Assembly: GCF_004768785.1 (NCBI RefSeq)
Contig: NZ_SRMQ01000001.1
Location: forward strand, 1 to 64,000
Length of the DNA stretch: 64,000 nucleotides
Origin: Caproiciproducens galactitolivorans
Lineage (GTDB): Bacteria; Bacillota; Clostridia; Oscillospirales; Acutalibacteraceae
Reading direction: 5' to 3'
Shown: positions 25,329 to 35,800 of the stretch, piece after piece
Layout of the letters: the number at the start of each line of letters is the position of its first letter
How positions within the stretch are numbered: position 1 is the stretch's first letter
Notes under the pieces: generated by a model
What the model was told of the DNA's origin: nothing
Seen by the model: only the letters and a program-made list of their open reading frames with translations
The model's database searches: none
Translations under genes and position numbers: made by a program

Positions 25329-26348
25329 ATGAAAACCAAGAGAATTTTAGCAGCACTAATGGGAGGAATCATGGTCCTAAGCATGGCCGCCTGCAGCGGC
25401 TCAAGCGGTTCCAGCACCGCGGCAAGCACAGCGGGCGAGAGTACTGCGGCCAAAGAAACCGCTAGTGCGGGTAAAGACAATTCAAACATCACAATAGGCG
25501 TCATTTTAAAGACATTGTCCAGTGAATACTGGGGCTATGTTGCCGCTGGTGTAAAGCAGGCGGAAAAAGACCTGGGTGTTAAAGTCGAATTGCAGGGACC
25601 GCCTTCCGAGACTTCTTACAATGAGCAGAGCAACATGATTGAAACCACAATTTCCGCGGGCAAAGTGAACGCGCTTGTTATCGCGCCGCTTCAGCCGGAC
25701 ATGGTGGTAACAAAGTTGCAGGATGCGACAATGCCGATCCTTTTTGTTGACACAGACGCAAACTATGACAAAAAAGTTGCCTTTATTGGAACCAGCAATG
25801 AAGCTGCTGCAAAAACAGGCGGCGAATATATTGCAAAGTTAATCGGCAAAGGCAAGAAAGCGGTTCTGATTGGCGGTGTACAGGGCGACACAACCTGCGA
25901 AGCCCGTATGAAGGGCTACAGGGAAGGCCTTGAAGCCAACGGCGTTGAGATTCTCGGCATACAGTATGCAAATGCAACGGCGGACAAGGCTGTGCAGGTT
26001 ATGGAAAACTTCATGCAGACATACCCGCAGATTGATGCCGTCCTCTGCAACAACGACGATATGGCAATGGGCGCACAAAGAGCTGCCGCGCAGGCGGGTC
26101 GTGCGGATAAAATGAAGTTCATGGGCTTCGACGGCAATGCAACCAGCGTCCAGAGCATCATCGACGGTAAGGAAACCGCATCGGTTGCTCAGTCCCCGTA
26201 TGACATGGGTTATCAAGCAGTTGTCAACGCAGTGAAGGCAGCGAAGGGCGAAACAGTTGAAAAGAACATCATTATCGAAACAAAGCTGATCGATTCCTCC
26301 AATGCGAAGGAGTACCTGGACAAACTGAACAAAATGTTAGGCAAATAA
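25329..26348 (+). CDS. ABC transporter substrate-binding lipoprotein (inositol-type sugar)
   Basis: This 339-residue periplasmic-binding-protein-type lipoprotein has a lipobox LSMAAC with the acylated Cys at residue 22 and a Ser/Ala-rich linker. Two Rossmann-like lobes of the ribose-binding family follow, with ILKTLSSEYWGYVAAGVKQ at the start and CNNDDMAMGAQRAAAQAGR in the second lobe. It captures the sugar outside the cell for the ATPase and permease encoded next. Inositol as substrate is inferred from the surrounding iol genes. AAAGGAG precedes the ATG. A stable hairpin follows the gene. Confidence 0.9.
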   Translation: MKTKRILAALMGGIMVLSMAACSGSSGSSTAASTAGESTAAKETASAGKDNSNITIGVILKTLSSEYWGYVAAGVKQAEKDLGVKVELQGPPSETSYNEQSNMIETTISAGKVNALVIAPLQPDMVVTKLQDATMPILFVDTDANYDKKVAFIGTSNEAAAKTGGEYIAKLIGKGKKAVLIGGVQGDTTCEARMKGYREGLEANGVEILGIQYANATADKAVQVMENFMQTYPQIDAVLCNNDDMAMGAQRAAAQAGRADKMKFMGFDGNATSVQSIIDGKETASVAQSPYDMGYQAVVNAVKAAKGETVEKNIIIETKLIDSSNAKEYLDKLNKMLGK

Positions 26349-26372
26349 ATATCTCCTCATTGCCTTGGGAAA

Positions 26373-26396
26373 GTTCCCTGCTGCAAAGCAGGGAAC
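26373..26396 (+). other. Intra-operon hairpin after the binding-protein gene
   Basis: GTTCCCTGC and GCAGGGAAC form a perfect 9-bp stem without a T-run. In sugar ABC operons such hairpins often protect the binding-protein mRNA so that it is more abundant than the downstream message. The remaining 26397-26615 shows no gene. Confidence 0.5.
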
Positions 26397-26615
26397 GGAT
26401 TCCCGGGGAAAAGCAATAGTGATTTCATAATGTGGTAGTGGGATTCGGAAATTTCGATTTCATAGGGAATTATGGATACAATTTATTATCCTTCACAAAA
26501 AATTGTTCCATTTTAAGCAACTATACAGAAAGCAAGATCAATATTACTTTGAAAATACTGGATAAGCAGTGCTATCCAAATAATATGGGGAGGACCCTTA
26601 GAGACAGGTGAAGCT

Positions 26616-28121
26616 ATGAGTGAATATGTAGTTGAACTGAAAAATGTTACGAAACGCTTCCCCGGTGTAGTAGCGTTAAGGGACATGTCAATTCAGATTA
26701 AACCCGGCGAAATTCATGGCCTTATCGGAGAAAACGGTGCGGGCAAGTCCACACTTATCAAAGTGCTGACGGGCGTGCATCCTGCCGATGAAGGAGATAT
26801 CTACGTCGACGGCGAAAAGAAAATTTTTAAAAACCCAAACGATGCGAAAGCAAATGGAATTGCGTGCGTTTATCAGGAACTGAGTATTGTTAAGCTGCTT
26901 TCCATTACTGATAATATATTTATGGGTAATACGGTCAATAAAAAAGGAAGCCCTTTCCTTGATTACGATTATATGCATAAAAAAGCAGCGGAACTGATGG
27001 AATCTCTGGGCCAGAAAGTGGATCCCAGAAAGCTGTGCGGTACCCTTGGCGTTGGCGTGCAGCAGATGGTGGAAATCGCAAGGGCAATATCCATTGATAC
27101 CAAATTGATCATTATGGATGAACCCACGTCCAGTCTAGGAGAAACCGAAGTTAAGCAATTGATGAAGACCGTAAGGATCCTGAAATCCAAAGGGGTTGCC
27201 ATCCTGTTTGTCTCCCATAAGCTGGAGGAATTGTTTGAGCTGTGCGACCGTGTAACGGTTATGCGCGACGGCGAGCATGTTTTTACGGACGATATCGGTA
27301 ACATAGACAACGACAGGCTTATTACAGCAATGGTGGGCCGTTCAATGGATAAGCAGTTCCCGAAAATAGAGACCAAACGCGGGTCGGAAGCGCTGCGGGT
27401 AGAGCATTTAAGCTCGGCAGGTGTGCTTCATGACGTCAGCTTTACGGCTTACCACGGCGAAATCCTTGGCTTTGCTGGTCTGGTCGGCGCAGGGCGCACG
27501 GAAACATTCCGGGCGATTTTCGGGGCGGATCCGATGGACGGTGGGGATATCTACATAGACGGGGAAAAGGTGAAGCTGAAATCCCCGAAGGACGCAATCG
27601 CCCATAATATTGCCTTCTTAACGGAAGACAGAGGCAGCCAGGGTCTTGTGCTGGCGATGGACATCCGCACGAACCTGATCCTTGCCAACATGAAGCGGTT
27701 CCAGAAGGGGCCGTGGCTTAATAAAAAGATGATCGATCAAGTCGGAGAGGACAATATCAATTCCCTGAAAATTAAGACAACGGGACTTGACGAATCGGTT
27801 GCCCAGCTTTCCGGCGGCAACAAACAAAAAGTGGTTATCGGAAAGTGGATCAACACGAGCGCAGATATCTTTATTTTTGACGAGCCTACAAGAGGTATCG
27901 ACGTCGGCGCGAAAGTGGAAGTTTACAATGTTATGAACAGTCTTGTTAAGGCGGGAAAATGCGTGATTATGATTTCCTCGGAGCTTCCGGAAATTCTCGG
28001 GATGAGCGACAGGGTAATCGTTATGCGTTCCGGTCGGATTATGGCGGAAATGGACAACAAGAGCGGTCACTTTAACCAAGAAGACATTATGAAAGCTGCC
28101 TGGGGAGGTACATTGGAATGA
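26616..28121 (+). CDS. Sugar ABC transporter ATPase with two nucleotide-binding domains
   Basis: This 501-residue RbsA/MglA-type protein energises sugar import at the inner face of the membrane. First domain: Walker A GENGAGKST (about 38-46) and Walker B LIIMDEPTS (about 163-171). Second domain: a degenerate Walker A (GLVGAGRTE, about 288-296), the signature LSGGNKQKV (about 399) and FIFDEPTRG (about 420). The degenerate second site is normal for this family. It overlaps the permease gene by 4 nt. AGGTGA precedes the start. Confidence 0.93.
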   Translation: MSEYVVELKNVTKRFPGVVALRDMSIQIKPGEIHGLIGENGAGKSTLIKVLTGVHPADEGDIYVDGEKKIFKNPNDAKANGIACVYQELSIVKLLSITDNIFMGNTVNKKGSPFLDYDYMHKKAAELMESLGQKVDPRKLCGTLGVGVQQMVEIARAISIDTKLIIMDEPTSSLGETEVKQLMKTVRILKSKGVAILFVSHKLEELFELCDRVTVMRDGEHVFTDDIGNIDNDRLITAMVGRSMDKQFPKIETKRGSEALRVEHLSSAGVLHDVSFTAYHGEILGFAGLVGAGRTETFRAIFGADPMDGGDIYIDGEKVKLKSPKDAIAHNIAFLTEDRGSQGLVLAMDIRTNLILANMKRFQKGPWLNKKMIDQVGEDNINSLKIKTTGLDESVAQLSGGNKQKVVIGKWINTSADIFIFDEPTRGIDVGAKVEVYNVMNSLVKAGKCVIMISSELPEILGMSDRVIVMRSGRIMAEMDNKSGHFNQEDIMKAAWGGTLE

Positions 28122-29125
28122 CTAAAGGAAAATTGACTATAAAAGACATTATGGGAAAGTTGGGTTCGCTTCTCGCACTCTTTATTCTGGGAGTGATTTT
28201 ATCCATCGCAACCCCAAACTTCTTAACCGTCAGCAACCTTTTGAACATATTAAGACAGACAGCGGTAAACAGCCTGATCGCTTCCGGTATGCTGCTTACG
28301 TTGATCACAGCCGGTATTGACCTTTCTGTAGGCGCCAACTGTGTGCTTTGTACCTGTGTTATGGGTACGCTGGTCAATAACTTCGGCATGACCAATCCGG
28401 TGCTTCTGATTATCATTGGGCTTGCAACCGGCTTGGTAATAGGCCTGTGCAACGGCCTTCTGCTTACAAAGCTGCATTTGCCGCATCCATTCGTTTCTAC
28501 TTTGGGTATGAAAAACGTACTCTGCGGCCTTGCCCTGCTGGTTGTATCCAGCAAAACGGTTGCGGGTTTCCCGGACGGTGTTACCGCCCTTGGCGCAACA
28601 AACCTTTTTAAGGTTCCGGGCAAATTTTCCGGCTTCCCGCTTTCCTTTGTTGTTGTAATCCTGCTATTTATCGGATTCCATTTCTTCCTGAACAAGACGG
28701 CGCTCGGCAGACAGATTTTCTGCGTGGGCGGCAACCCGGAGGCAACCCGTCTTTCCGGTATTAATTCGGACAACGTTCTGATCTTTGTTTACGCACTTTG
28801 CGGCCTGATGAGCGCAATTGCAGGTATCGTGCTGGTTGGCCGTACCGGCGTTGCAAACCCTGCTTCCGCAATTGAGCCGTATGATACCGACGCGATCGCG
28901 GCGTGCATTATCGGCGGCGCTTCGTTCATGGGCGGCAAGGGCACCATCTGGGGCACACTAATCGGCGCGGTTCTGATTTCTACAATCCGCAACGGCTTGA
29001 CCTTACTTGAAGCATCCAGCGATATCCAGTACATCGTAATCGGTCTGGTTATTATTACAGCCGTATTTATCGACGTAACCCGTGGAAGAATGGAAGCAAA
29101 GGCAAGACGTTTGGCTGCAAAATAA
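28118..29125 (+). CDS. Sugar ABC transporter permease (RbsC-like)
   Basis: This 335-residue inner-membrane protein has about nine or ten hydrophobic segments and the branched-chain/ribose permease family motif near GGASFMGGKGTIWGTLIGA (about 266-284), which contacts the ATPase. It begins inside the end of the ATPase gene (ATGA overlap), so the two are translationally coupled. Together with the lipoprotein at 25329 it forms a complete importer placed inside the iol operon. Confidence 0.93.
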   Translation: MTKGKLTIKDIMGKLGSLLALFILGVILSIATPNFLTVSNLLNILRQTAVNSLIASGMLLTLITAGIDLSVGANCVLCTCVMGTLVNNFGMTNPVLLIIIGLATGLVIGLCNGLLLTKLHLPHPFVSTLGMKNVLCGLALLVVSSKTVAGFPDGVTALGATNLFKVPGKFSGFPLSFVVVILLFIGFHFFLNKTALGRQIFCVGGNPEATRLSGINSDNVLIFVYALCGLMSAIAGIVLVGRTGVANPASAIEPYDTDAIAACIIGGASFMGGKGTIWGTLIGAVLISTIRNGLTLLEASSDIQYIVIGLVIITAVFIDVTRGRMEAKARRLAAK

Positions 29126-29145
29126 ATTCACAAGGAGAGATACTT

Positions 29146-30156
29146 ATGTTAAACATCGGCATCATCGGCGCCGGAAGAATCGGTAAGGTTCACGGGCAAA
29201 GCATTAAATTCCATGTTAAGAACGCTCAGGTGGCCGCGATCGCGGATTCCTTCTGGACGGAAGAGTCAAGGCAATGGGCGAAAGAGATGGGCTTCACCAC
29301 ATACGACGATTACCATAAAATTTTAGAGGACGCTTCCATTGACGCCGTTATGATCTGTTCCTCCACGCAGACACATGCGCCGATTTCCATTGAAGCAATC
29401 CGGGCGGGAAAACATGTTTTCTGTGAAAAGCCGGTTTCGAAGGATCTGGGGGAAATCAAGGCGGTTATGCAGGAACTCGAGAAAACCAATTTGAAATACC
29501 AGGTCGGTTTCAACCGCAGGTTTGACCATAACTTCCGTGCGGTGAGAGAAGCCGTAACTTCCGGCAAAATCGGAGATCCCCAGATTGTAAAGATTACCTC
29601 CCGCGACCCGGACGCGCCTCCGATCGAATATGTAAAGGTATCCGGAGGTATCTTCCTTGACATGACCATCCATGACTTTGATATGGTCCGCTACCTGACC
29701 GGCAGCGATGTCGAAGAAATCTACGTTAACGGCGCGGTTCTGGTTGACCCGAGAATCGGGGAAGCCGGCGACATTGATACCGCGATCATTACCATGAAGC
29801 TGAAAAACGGCGCGCTTGCCGTAATTGACAATTCCCGCAAGGCGGTTTACGGATATGACCAGCGCGCGGAGGTCTTCGGCTCCAATGGCCAGGTTGCCGT
29901 ATCAAATGATACGCAGTCCAGCGCGGTAATCAGCACAACCGATGGAATTATTGGGGAGAAGCCGCTGTATTTCTTCCTGGAACGCTATATGGAATCCTTC
30001 GCCCGCGAAGTATCGGAATTTACAGAGGCGATTCTTAACGATACTCCGGTGCCTGTAACGGTTGTTGACGGACTTCAGGCGGTTCTGATTGGCATGGCAG
30101 CGGGGAAATCCTTTAAAGAGCATCGTCCGGTAAAAGTATCGGAAATTCAATTTTAA
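29146..30156 (+). CDS. iolG: Inositol 2-dehydrogenase, second copy
   Basis: This 336-residue Gfo/Idh/MocA enzyme has GIIGAGRIGKVHG (NAD-binding, 4-16), CEKPVSKDL (about 93-101, with catalytic Lys) and FLDMTIHDFDMVRYL (about 170-184, with Asp and His). It resembles classical IolG more closely than the 24148 copy, in the MTIHDFDMVRYL form typical of myo-inositol dehydrogenase. It follows the permease by 20 nt, with AAGGAGAGA before the ATG. Which copy uses myo-inositol cannot be settled from sequence alone. Confidence 0.9.
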   Translation: MLNIGIIGAGRIGKVHGQSIKFHVKNAQVAAIADSFWTEESRQWAKEMGFTTYDDYHKILEDASIDAVMICSSTQTHAPISIEAIRAGKHVFCEKPVSKDLGEIKAVMQELEKTNLKYQVGFNRRFDHNFRAVREAVTSGKIGDPQIVKITSRDPDAPPIEYVKVSGGIFLDMTIHDFDMVRYLTGSDVEEIYVNGAVLVDPRIGEAGDIDTAIITMKLKNGALAVIDNSRKAVYGYDQRAEVFGSNGQVAVSNDTQSSAVISTTDGIIGEKPLYFFLERYMESFAREVSEFTEAILNDTPVPVTVVDGLQAVLIGMAAGKSFKEHRPVKVSEIQF

Positions 30157-30241
30157 GTAAAACAAATTACAGGCTATAAGAAATCTCCCTTTCATAAGGG
30201 CGGTTCTTTTAGCCTGTAAATGATTGTGAGGGTATTTTTTT

Positions 30242-31018
30242 ATGAGTGATCTTTTTGGTTATCCTATGTTTAACGACGAAGGCGTGAAAGTGCTCACGCG
30301 TACAAACGGGGCTCATGCGGACATGATGATGAATATTACCGTGTTTCGCATGGAAGAGGGGAAAACGCTTACTTTTTCCTTCCCCACGGAAGAAATGGCG
30401 CTGCTGCTCATTCAGGGCGGAATAAAAATCAGTTGGCAGGGCAAAGACGTGACCGCCGAGCGGTCGGATTTTTTTCGGCAGGGAACAACCTGTATTCATG
30501 TTTGCAAAAATGTTCCGGTTACCGTTACTGCAATGAAGGAAAGCGAAATACTGGTACAATCCACGGAAAATGACCGTACCTTCGACAGCGCTCTTTATAC
30601 GCCGGAAAACTGCGTGGAAGAAACCTTCGGGCAAAGCCAGTTTGAAGGGAAAGCACAACGTACGGTCCGCACCTTCTTTGATTATCATACGGCCCCGTAT
30701 TCCAATATGGTAATGGGCGAAATTTTGGTCCCGCAGGGCGGCTGGTCAAGCTATCTGCCGCATCATCATCCCCAGCCGGAGGTCTATTATTACCGCTTCG
30801 AAAAGCCGCAGGGCTTTGGCGCCTGCTTTATCGGCGATGACGTGTATAAAATCAAAGACGGAAGCTTCTGCGCGATTCCTGGCGGCAAAACGCATCCGCA
30901 GGTAAACGCGCCCGGTTATCCGATGTACTACGTATGGATGATTCGCCATTTTGACGGGGATCCCTGGACGGACCGTATTTTCGACCCGGCGCATGCCTGG
31001 CTTTTGGGTGAAGGCTGA
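30242..31018 (+). CDS. iolB: 5-Deoxy-glucuronate isomerase
   Basis: This 258-residue bicupin enzyme isomerises 5-deoxy-glucuronate to 5-dehydro-2-deoxygluconate, the substrate of IolC. Metal ligands are evident in LPHHHPQPEVYYYRF (about 176-190) and in the later His of GGKTHPQV (about 219-226). Length and motifs are normal. The start has GAGGG upstream. With iolG, E, D, C, J and A it completes the pathway to acetyl-CoA and dihydroxyacetone phosphate. Confidence 0.95.
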   Translation: MSDLFGYPMFNDEGVKVLTRTNGAHADMMMNITVFRMEEGKTLTFSFPTEEMALLLIQGGIKISWQGKDVTAERSDFFRQGTTCIHVCKNVPVTVTAMKESEILVQSTENDRTFDSALYTPENCVEETFGQSQFEGKAQRTVRTFFDYHTAPYSNMVMGEILVPQGGWSSYLPHHHPQPEVYYYRFEKPQGFGACFIGDDVYKIKDGSFCAIPGGKTHPQVNAPGYPMYYVWMIRHFDGDPWTDRIFDPAHAWLLGEG

Positions 31019-31119
31019 TAGAATGCGGCATGGAAAGGGTATCTGTGCTCTTTTTAAAAAAATCTGATCCGTTACATAAAAGCAATTTTAAAAAGCATAC
31101 TAAATAAGTAGAAAAACAC

Positions 31120-31148
31120 TTGAAATGAAGCATTCGGTGTGGTATGAT
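31120..31148 (+). promoter_or_regulatory. Promoter of the iron alcohol dehydrogenase gene
   Basis: TTGAAA (31120-31125), a 17-nt spacer, TATGAT (31143-31148), in the 195-nt gap after iolB. The gene can therefore be expressed apart from the iol operon. Confidence 0.6.
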
Positions 31149-31213
31149 ATTAGCGTTGAGAGATTGTTATGGTTTTAACAAATAGGTAACAAAAATTTCT
31201 AGGAGGAATCAAA

Positions 31214-32383
31214 ATGGCACGTTTCACTTTACCAAGAGACATTTATTTTGGCCCGAATGCCCTTAGTGAACTGAAAAACTTAAAGGGCTATAAGAAAGCC
31301 TTTATTGTAACTGGCGGACAGTCGATGAGAAAAACCGGATTTCTGCAGAAGCTGGAAGATGTGTTAAAGGACGCGGGCTTACAGACTCGTATATATGACG
31401 GCGTTGAGCCGGATCCGTCGATTGAAAGGGTATACGACGGCGCCAAGGCCATGCGCGAATTTGAGCCGGATGTGATCGTTGCAATCGGCGGCGGTTCACC
31501 GATGGACGCTGCGAAAGCAATGTGGGTTTTCTATGAGTATCCGGAAAAAACCTTCGAGGACATCAAGAATCCTTTCACAATGCCGAAGCTGAGAAAGAAA
31601 GCCATTTTTGTTGCTGTTCCTTCCACTAGTGGCACAGCTTCCGAAGTTACGGCGTTTTCCGTTATCACGGATTATTCCACCGATATTAAGTACCCGCTTG
31701 CTGACTTCGAAATTACGCCGGATATTGCCGTTTTGGATTCCGATATCCCGATGACAATGCCGAAAACGCTGACCGCCCACACAGGGATGGACGCGCTGAC
31801 CCATGCGATTGAAGCGTATGTTGCCTCCGCGCGTTCCGACTTTTCCGACGCGCTGGCGCTGAAGGCAATTTCAAGCATTTTTGACAATATTCTTGATTCC
31901 TACAATGGCGACGCGGAAGCACGCGGGAAAATGCATATTGCACAGTGCCTTGCCGGTATGGCGTTCTCAAATGCCCTGCTCGGTATTGCGCACAGCCTTG
32001 CGCATAAGACCGGCGCGGTATTCCACATTCCGCACGGCTGCTGCAACGCAATTCTGCTGCCGAATGTAATCCAGTACAACTCCAGAGTCTGCATGGAAAG
32101 ATATGCGCAGATTGCCAGAGAAATCGGCCTTCCGGGCGCAACGGACAAGCAGCTTACCAACGCGCTGGTGGAAGCGATCCGCGAGCTGAACAAGAAGCTG
32201 AATATCGCTCAGACCTACAAGGACAACGGCGTAAAAGAAGAAGACTTTAAGGCGCACTGCCAGTCCATTGCGGAAAACGCTGTGGGCGATCCCTGCACGG
32301 CTTCCAACCCGAGAGAAACAAACGCCGAAAATATGCTTAAGGTACTTACCTGCGCATATTATGGGGAAGACGTTAACTTCTAA
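31214..32383 (+). CDS. Iron-containing alcohol dehydrogenase
   Basis: This 389-residue group III dehydrogenase has a nucleotide-binding GGGSPMDAAKAM (about 94-105) and metal ligands in the segments TAHTGMDALTHAIEAY (about 193-208) and IAHSLAHKTGAVFHIPHG (about 259-276). Such enzymes reduce aldehydes to alcohols with NAD(P)H, for example butanol or 1,3-propanediol dehydrogenase. Its place right after iolB suggests it disposes of reducing power or reduces malonate semialdehyde to 3-hydroxypropionate during inositol fermentation. That is inference. AGGAGG precedes ATG 31214. Confidence 0.9.
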   Translation: MARFTLPRDIYFGPNALSELKNLKGYKKAFIVTGGQSMRKTGFLQKLEDVLKDAGLQTRIYDGVEPDPSIERVYDGAKAMREFEPDVIVAIGGGSPMDAAKAMWVFYEYPEKTFEDIKNPFTMPKLRKKAIFVAVPSTSGTASEVTAFSVITDYSTDIKYPLADFEITPDIAVLDSDIPMTMPKTLTAHTGMDALTHAIEAYVASARSDFSDALALKAISSIFDNILDSYNGDAEARGKMHIAQCLAGMAFSNALLGIAHSLAHKTGAVFHIPHGCCNAILLPNVIQYNSRVCMERYAQIAREIGLPGATDKQLTNALVEAIRELNKKLNIAQTYKDNGVKEEDFKAHCQSIAENAVGDPCTASNPRETNAENMLKVLTCAYYGEDVNF

Positions 32384-32420
32384 ATTTTCTGTTTTTTTCG
32401 AATTCCATTTCTTAGAGGAA

Positions 32421-32447
32421 GCGCCCGGCATAAGCCGGGCGCTTTTT
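32421..32447 (+). terminator. Terminator of the alcohol dehydrogenase gene
   Basis: GCGCCCGGC and GCCGGGCGC form a 9-bp stem with loop ATAA, followed by T5. Confidence 0.85.
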
Positions 32448-32537
32448 GCATATAGGGCCGTCCCGTACGATTTGTATGGGATGGCCTGTTTTTTGTAATT
32501 CCAAAACTTCCGGCTGCTGCGCTCTCTTCCGTGTCGC

Positions 32538-32578
32538 CCCCTTCCGCACCGAAATGCTTTCGGTTTTTACCTTGCTTT
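32538..32578 (+). repeat. Dispersed 41-nt intergenic repeat, copy 1
   Basis: This copy matches 40391-40431 in the same orientation with three mismatches (core CTTCCGCACCGA, then TGCTTTCG and TTTTTACCTTGCTTT). It lies upstream of the fibre operon. The rest of the 453-nt gap 32384-32836 holds the terminator, a G-run, AT-rich sequence and a TATAAT at 32740-32745. Confidence 0.75.
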
Positions 32579-32836
32579 CCGTGCGTGCAGGGGGGGGATT
32601 ATTTATAATCACGGAAATGAAAGTAAAGAAAATTACAGCATTCCATGGTATTAAAAAATTGCGGAACAAAAATATTTATAAAAAAATTAAAAAAATTCAC
32701 TTCTTTTAAATTTGTGACTGGGGCGTGACCGAAACATAATATAATCTTTTCAAAGAAGTTTACAAAATTATACAATTTTTTTAGTAATTTATGGAATACT
32801 ATGTTTTCATACCGAAGGAAAAGGAGCGGTGGCTAA

Positions 32837-35800
32837 ATGAACGCAATGAAAAAAATTCAGCTACGCACAACCTCGCTGGTTCTGGCATTAGCAATACTTG
32901 TGGGCTGCTTTTACTGTAAGGGAGGGTTGAATGCATTTGGTTCCGCTTTGGATTCCAAGCACGATTCCGGTCATCCGGCTCCAATTGTTTACGACACGGG
33001 CAAACCCGAACAGGTTACAATGCATAAAACCGTGGACAGCGCAGCGGATCGCGTTTTCGATATCCATCTGGGAGTGGAAGCAAGGAAACAGATTGTATCG
33101 GAAAAGATTCCCTGCGATATTGTATTAGTGCTTGACCGCTCCGGCAGTATGGAAGATCCGATGGATGCCGGAAAATTGAAGCCTGTAAGCGGCGTCCCGA
33201 CAGATCACAGCAAAATGTATTACGTGAATGTGTCGCAAGAGCGTCATCTTGCGAAGTATGAAAATGGAGCATGGTACTATTATTCTCCGGAATATAATAA
33301 TTCTTTCCGTTGGGTAAAGCTTAATAAGCCCAACCGCTATCAATTTTATGAAGGAGATTCGAAAATTGCTTCTTTGAAGTCGGCCGCGAAAACATTCGTC
33401 AGCCAGGTTGCCGCTTCTTCACCGGACAGCCGCATCGGAGTGGTTGCTTTTGGAAGCAACGCCGTTTTCGCTTCCAATCGGGGCAGCCGTTATCTGCTTA
33501 GAACGGGAGAGGAAAAGTCGCTGAAAGCGATTAATGACGGAATTGATAAAATTGAGATTGGCGGTGCGACCGCATCGGATTATGCCTTTTCTTATGCCCA
33601 GGATTTGTTGAAAAATGAAGCATGGTGGGAAGATGTTCCAACAGAGGATAACCGCAGAAAGATTGTGGTGTTTTTTACGGACGGCGAGCCGAATCATTCG
33701 AACGGTTTCGATCAGGATGTAGCGGATAAAACCATTTACGCGGCGGATCAGCTGAAAAGCGACTTCGATGCGATTATCTACTCGATCGGCGTATTTGGTG
33801 ATCTTTCCGGTTCCCGTTTGAAGAAGGTAACGGGCTTTATGGAGGACGTTGCCTCTGAGGATAAAAATACGGGAGAAAAGCTGTATTACCCGGTTGTGGG
33901 CATGGAGACCATCGGGGATGCGTTTAACAAAGTCCAGGAAACGGTTGGCGGGCTTGCCGGCGTACAGGTTCGGGATTATATTGACAACCGTTTTTCGCTG
34001 GTTTTAAGTACCCTTCCAAAAGGCGCGACGGTTCATAAGGATGAGCATGGACAGTATATTTGCTGGTCCGGTTTGACAATTGACAATGACCACCTGTTTT
34101 CGAAAACCTTCCAGGTGCGTGCAAAGAATTCGACCGGTGGAAAGGACTATATCCCCACCAATCAGGCAGAATTCTCAGGGGTGTATTCCGACGGGGAGCT
34201 GTTGTATCAATTCCCGGAACCAAAGGTTCGTATTGATAAAGTACCGGCAACGGCCGGCCTGACCGCTACGAAAACCTCGAAGCTGAAGGATTGGGACGCG
34301 CGAAAATATCAAATCGACTTGACCGCGACGGCACAATCAGAAACAGAGGAGATCGAGAGCGACCCTTGTGACATTGTTATGGTTCTAGACTGCTCCGGAA
34401 GCATGGCATGGCATATGTATTCTCCGGAAAACGACCCGGATACTTCCAAGTCCTATTTCATTTACCGAAGCGGTGCAAATGCTACGGAATGTCATTATCA
34501 GCTTGTGCAATACTGCAAAAAAGGCTGGTACCAATATCAAGATTATTGGCGGTATCATGACCGGGATGGCTGGTATTATGATGACTATTCCGGCAACGTA
34601 AGGGTAACGCCGGCCGTCGACGGCGACGGGGCGCTCAATCAATATCAGTTCTTTACACAGGAATCGCAGACAAGAATAGAAGCCTTGAAATCCGCGGCAA
34701 ATACTTTTGTCAGCAATGTCCTGAAGAAGTCGCCGGGCAGCCGTATTGCGGTGGTTTCCTATTCAAATGAGAAGGATACCAAGAACCTTACCGATGGTTT
34801 GGTTTTGGTTTCCGATACGGATTCGGATAAAATCGGAGCCGCGATAAACGGGCTGAGCGCCGGGGGCTCCACTTATTCCAACAAGGGCCTTGAGGAAGCA
34901 AGGAATATTTTTGATACCGACGAGGTTGCGTCAGACAATAAACGGATGGTTATTCTGTTTACCGACGGCGAGCCGGGTTACAGCGGGTTTGATTCTTATG
35001 ACGGTTACAAAACGGCTGCCGCAACCATCGACCAGGCGGAAATCCTGAAAGGAAATAAAGGCGAGGAAATAATCAGCCACACGTATTTCAATGATTTTCA
35101 GAGTGATAAAGCGGCCAGCGGGCTCGGCTGTGGGGCAACGGTTTACACGATCGGCGTGTTTTCCGGAGTTACCGGGGGGAGAAAGGCTTTGGACGATGAA
35201 TGTATGAGCCGGATCGCCTCTTATAAAGAAGGCTCCAAAACAGAAAAGCTCTATTATTCAGCAAGCAATACCGCCGCTTTGGAGAATATTTTCACCGTTA
35301 TATCGCAGGAAATCGGAAATATCTCCAATGCTACGATTACCGATGTGCTTGACCCGCGGTTTGATTTATGCGACGAAGTAGGAAACGTGCTTTCCAGAAG
35401 CGGAAAGCATGCGGTATACGGCGCACAGGCTTCGTATGATGCAGACCAGGGTTGTTGGCAGATTACGTGGAGCGGCACTTCGATCGGAGTCGGCACATGG
35501 GAGAATAACAAATTAACCGCTCCCGGCTGGCAGCAGTCTATTCAGATTCAGGCAAAAAATGAGTTTATAGGCGGAAATGATATTCCGACCAATATCCCCT
35601 CCATGTCGAAAATAACAATCGATGGCGATTCAAAGCTCTTCGGAAAGAAATCGCCGACAGTCAATGTGAAGCCGGTTTTCTATGCGGGCAATGATCACAC
35701 AATTATTTTCCGCGGGGAAAATGTACCGGATGTCCAAATCGATCCTTATAAAGTGCCCGGGCAGGATCTGTTCTGCGGCCAAGAGGAAACAGGGGCTTTC

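Noticed and set aside
32580-32836. c-di-GMP riboswitch before the fibre operon
   Set aside because: I looked for the conserved c-di-GMP-I core and did not find it. The region is mainly AT-rich with a -10 box.
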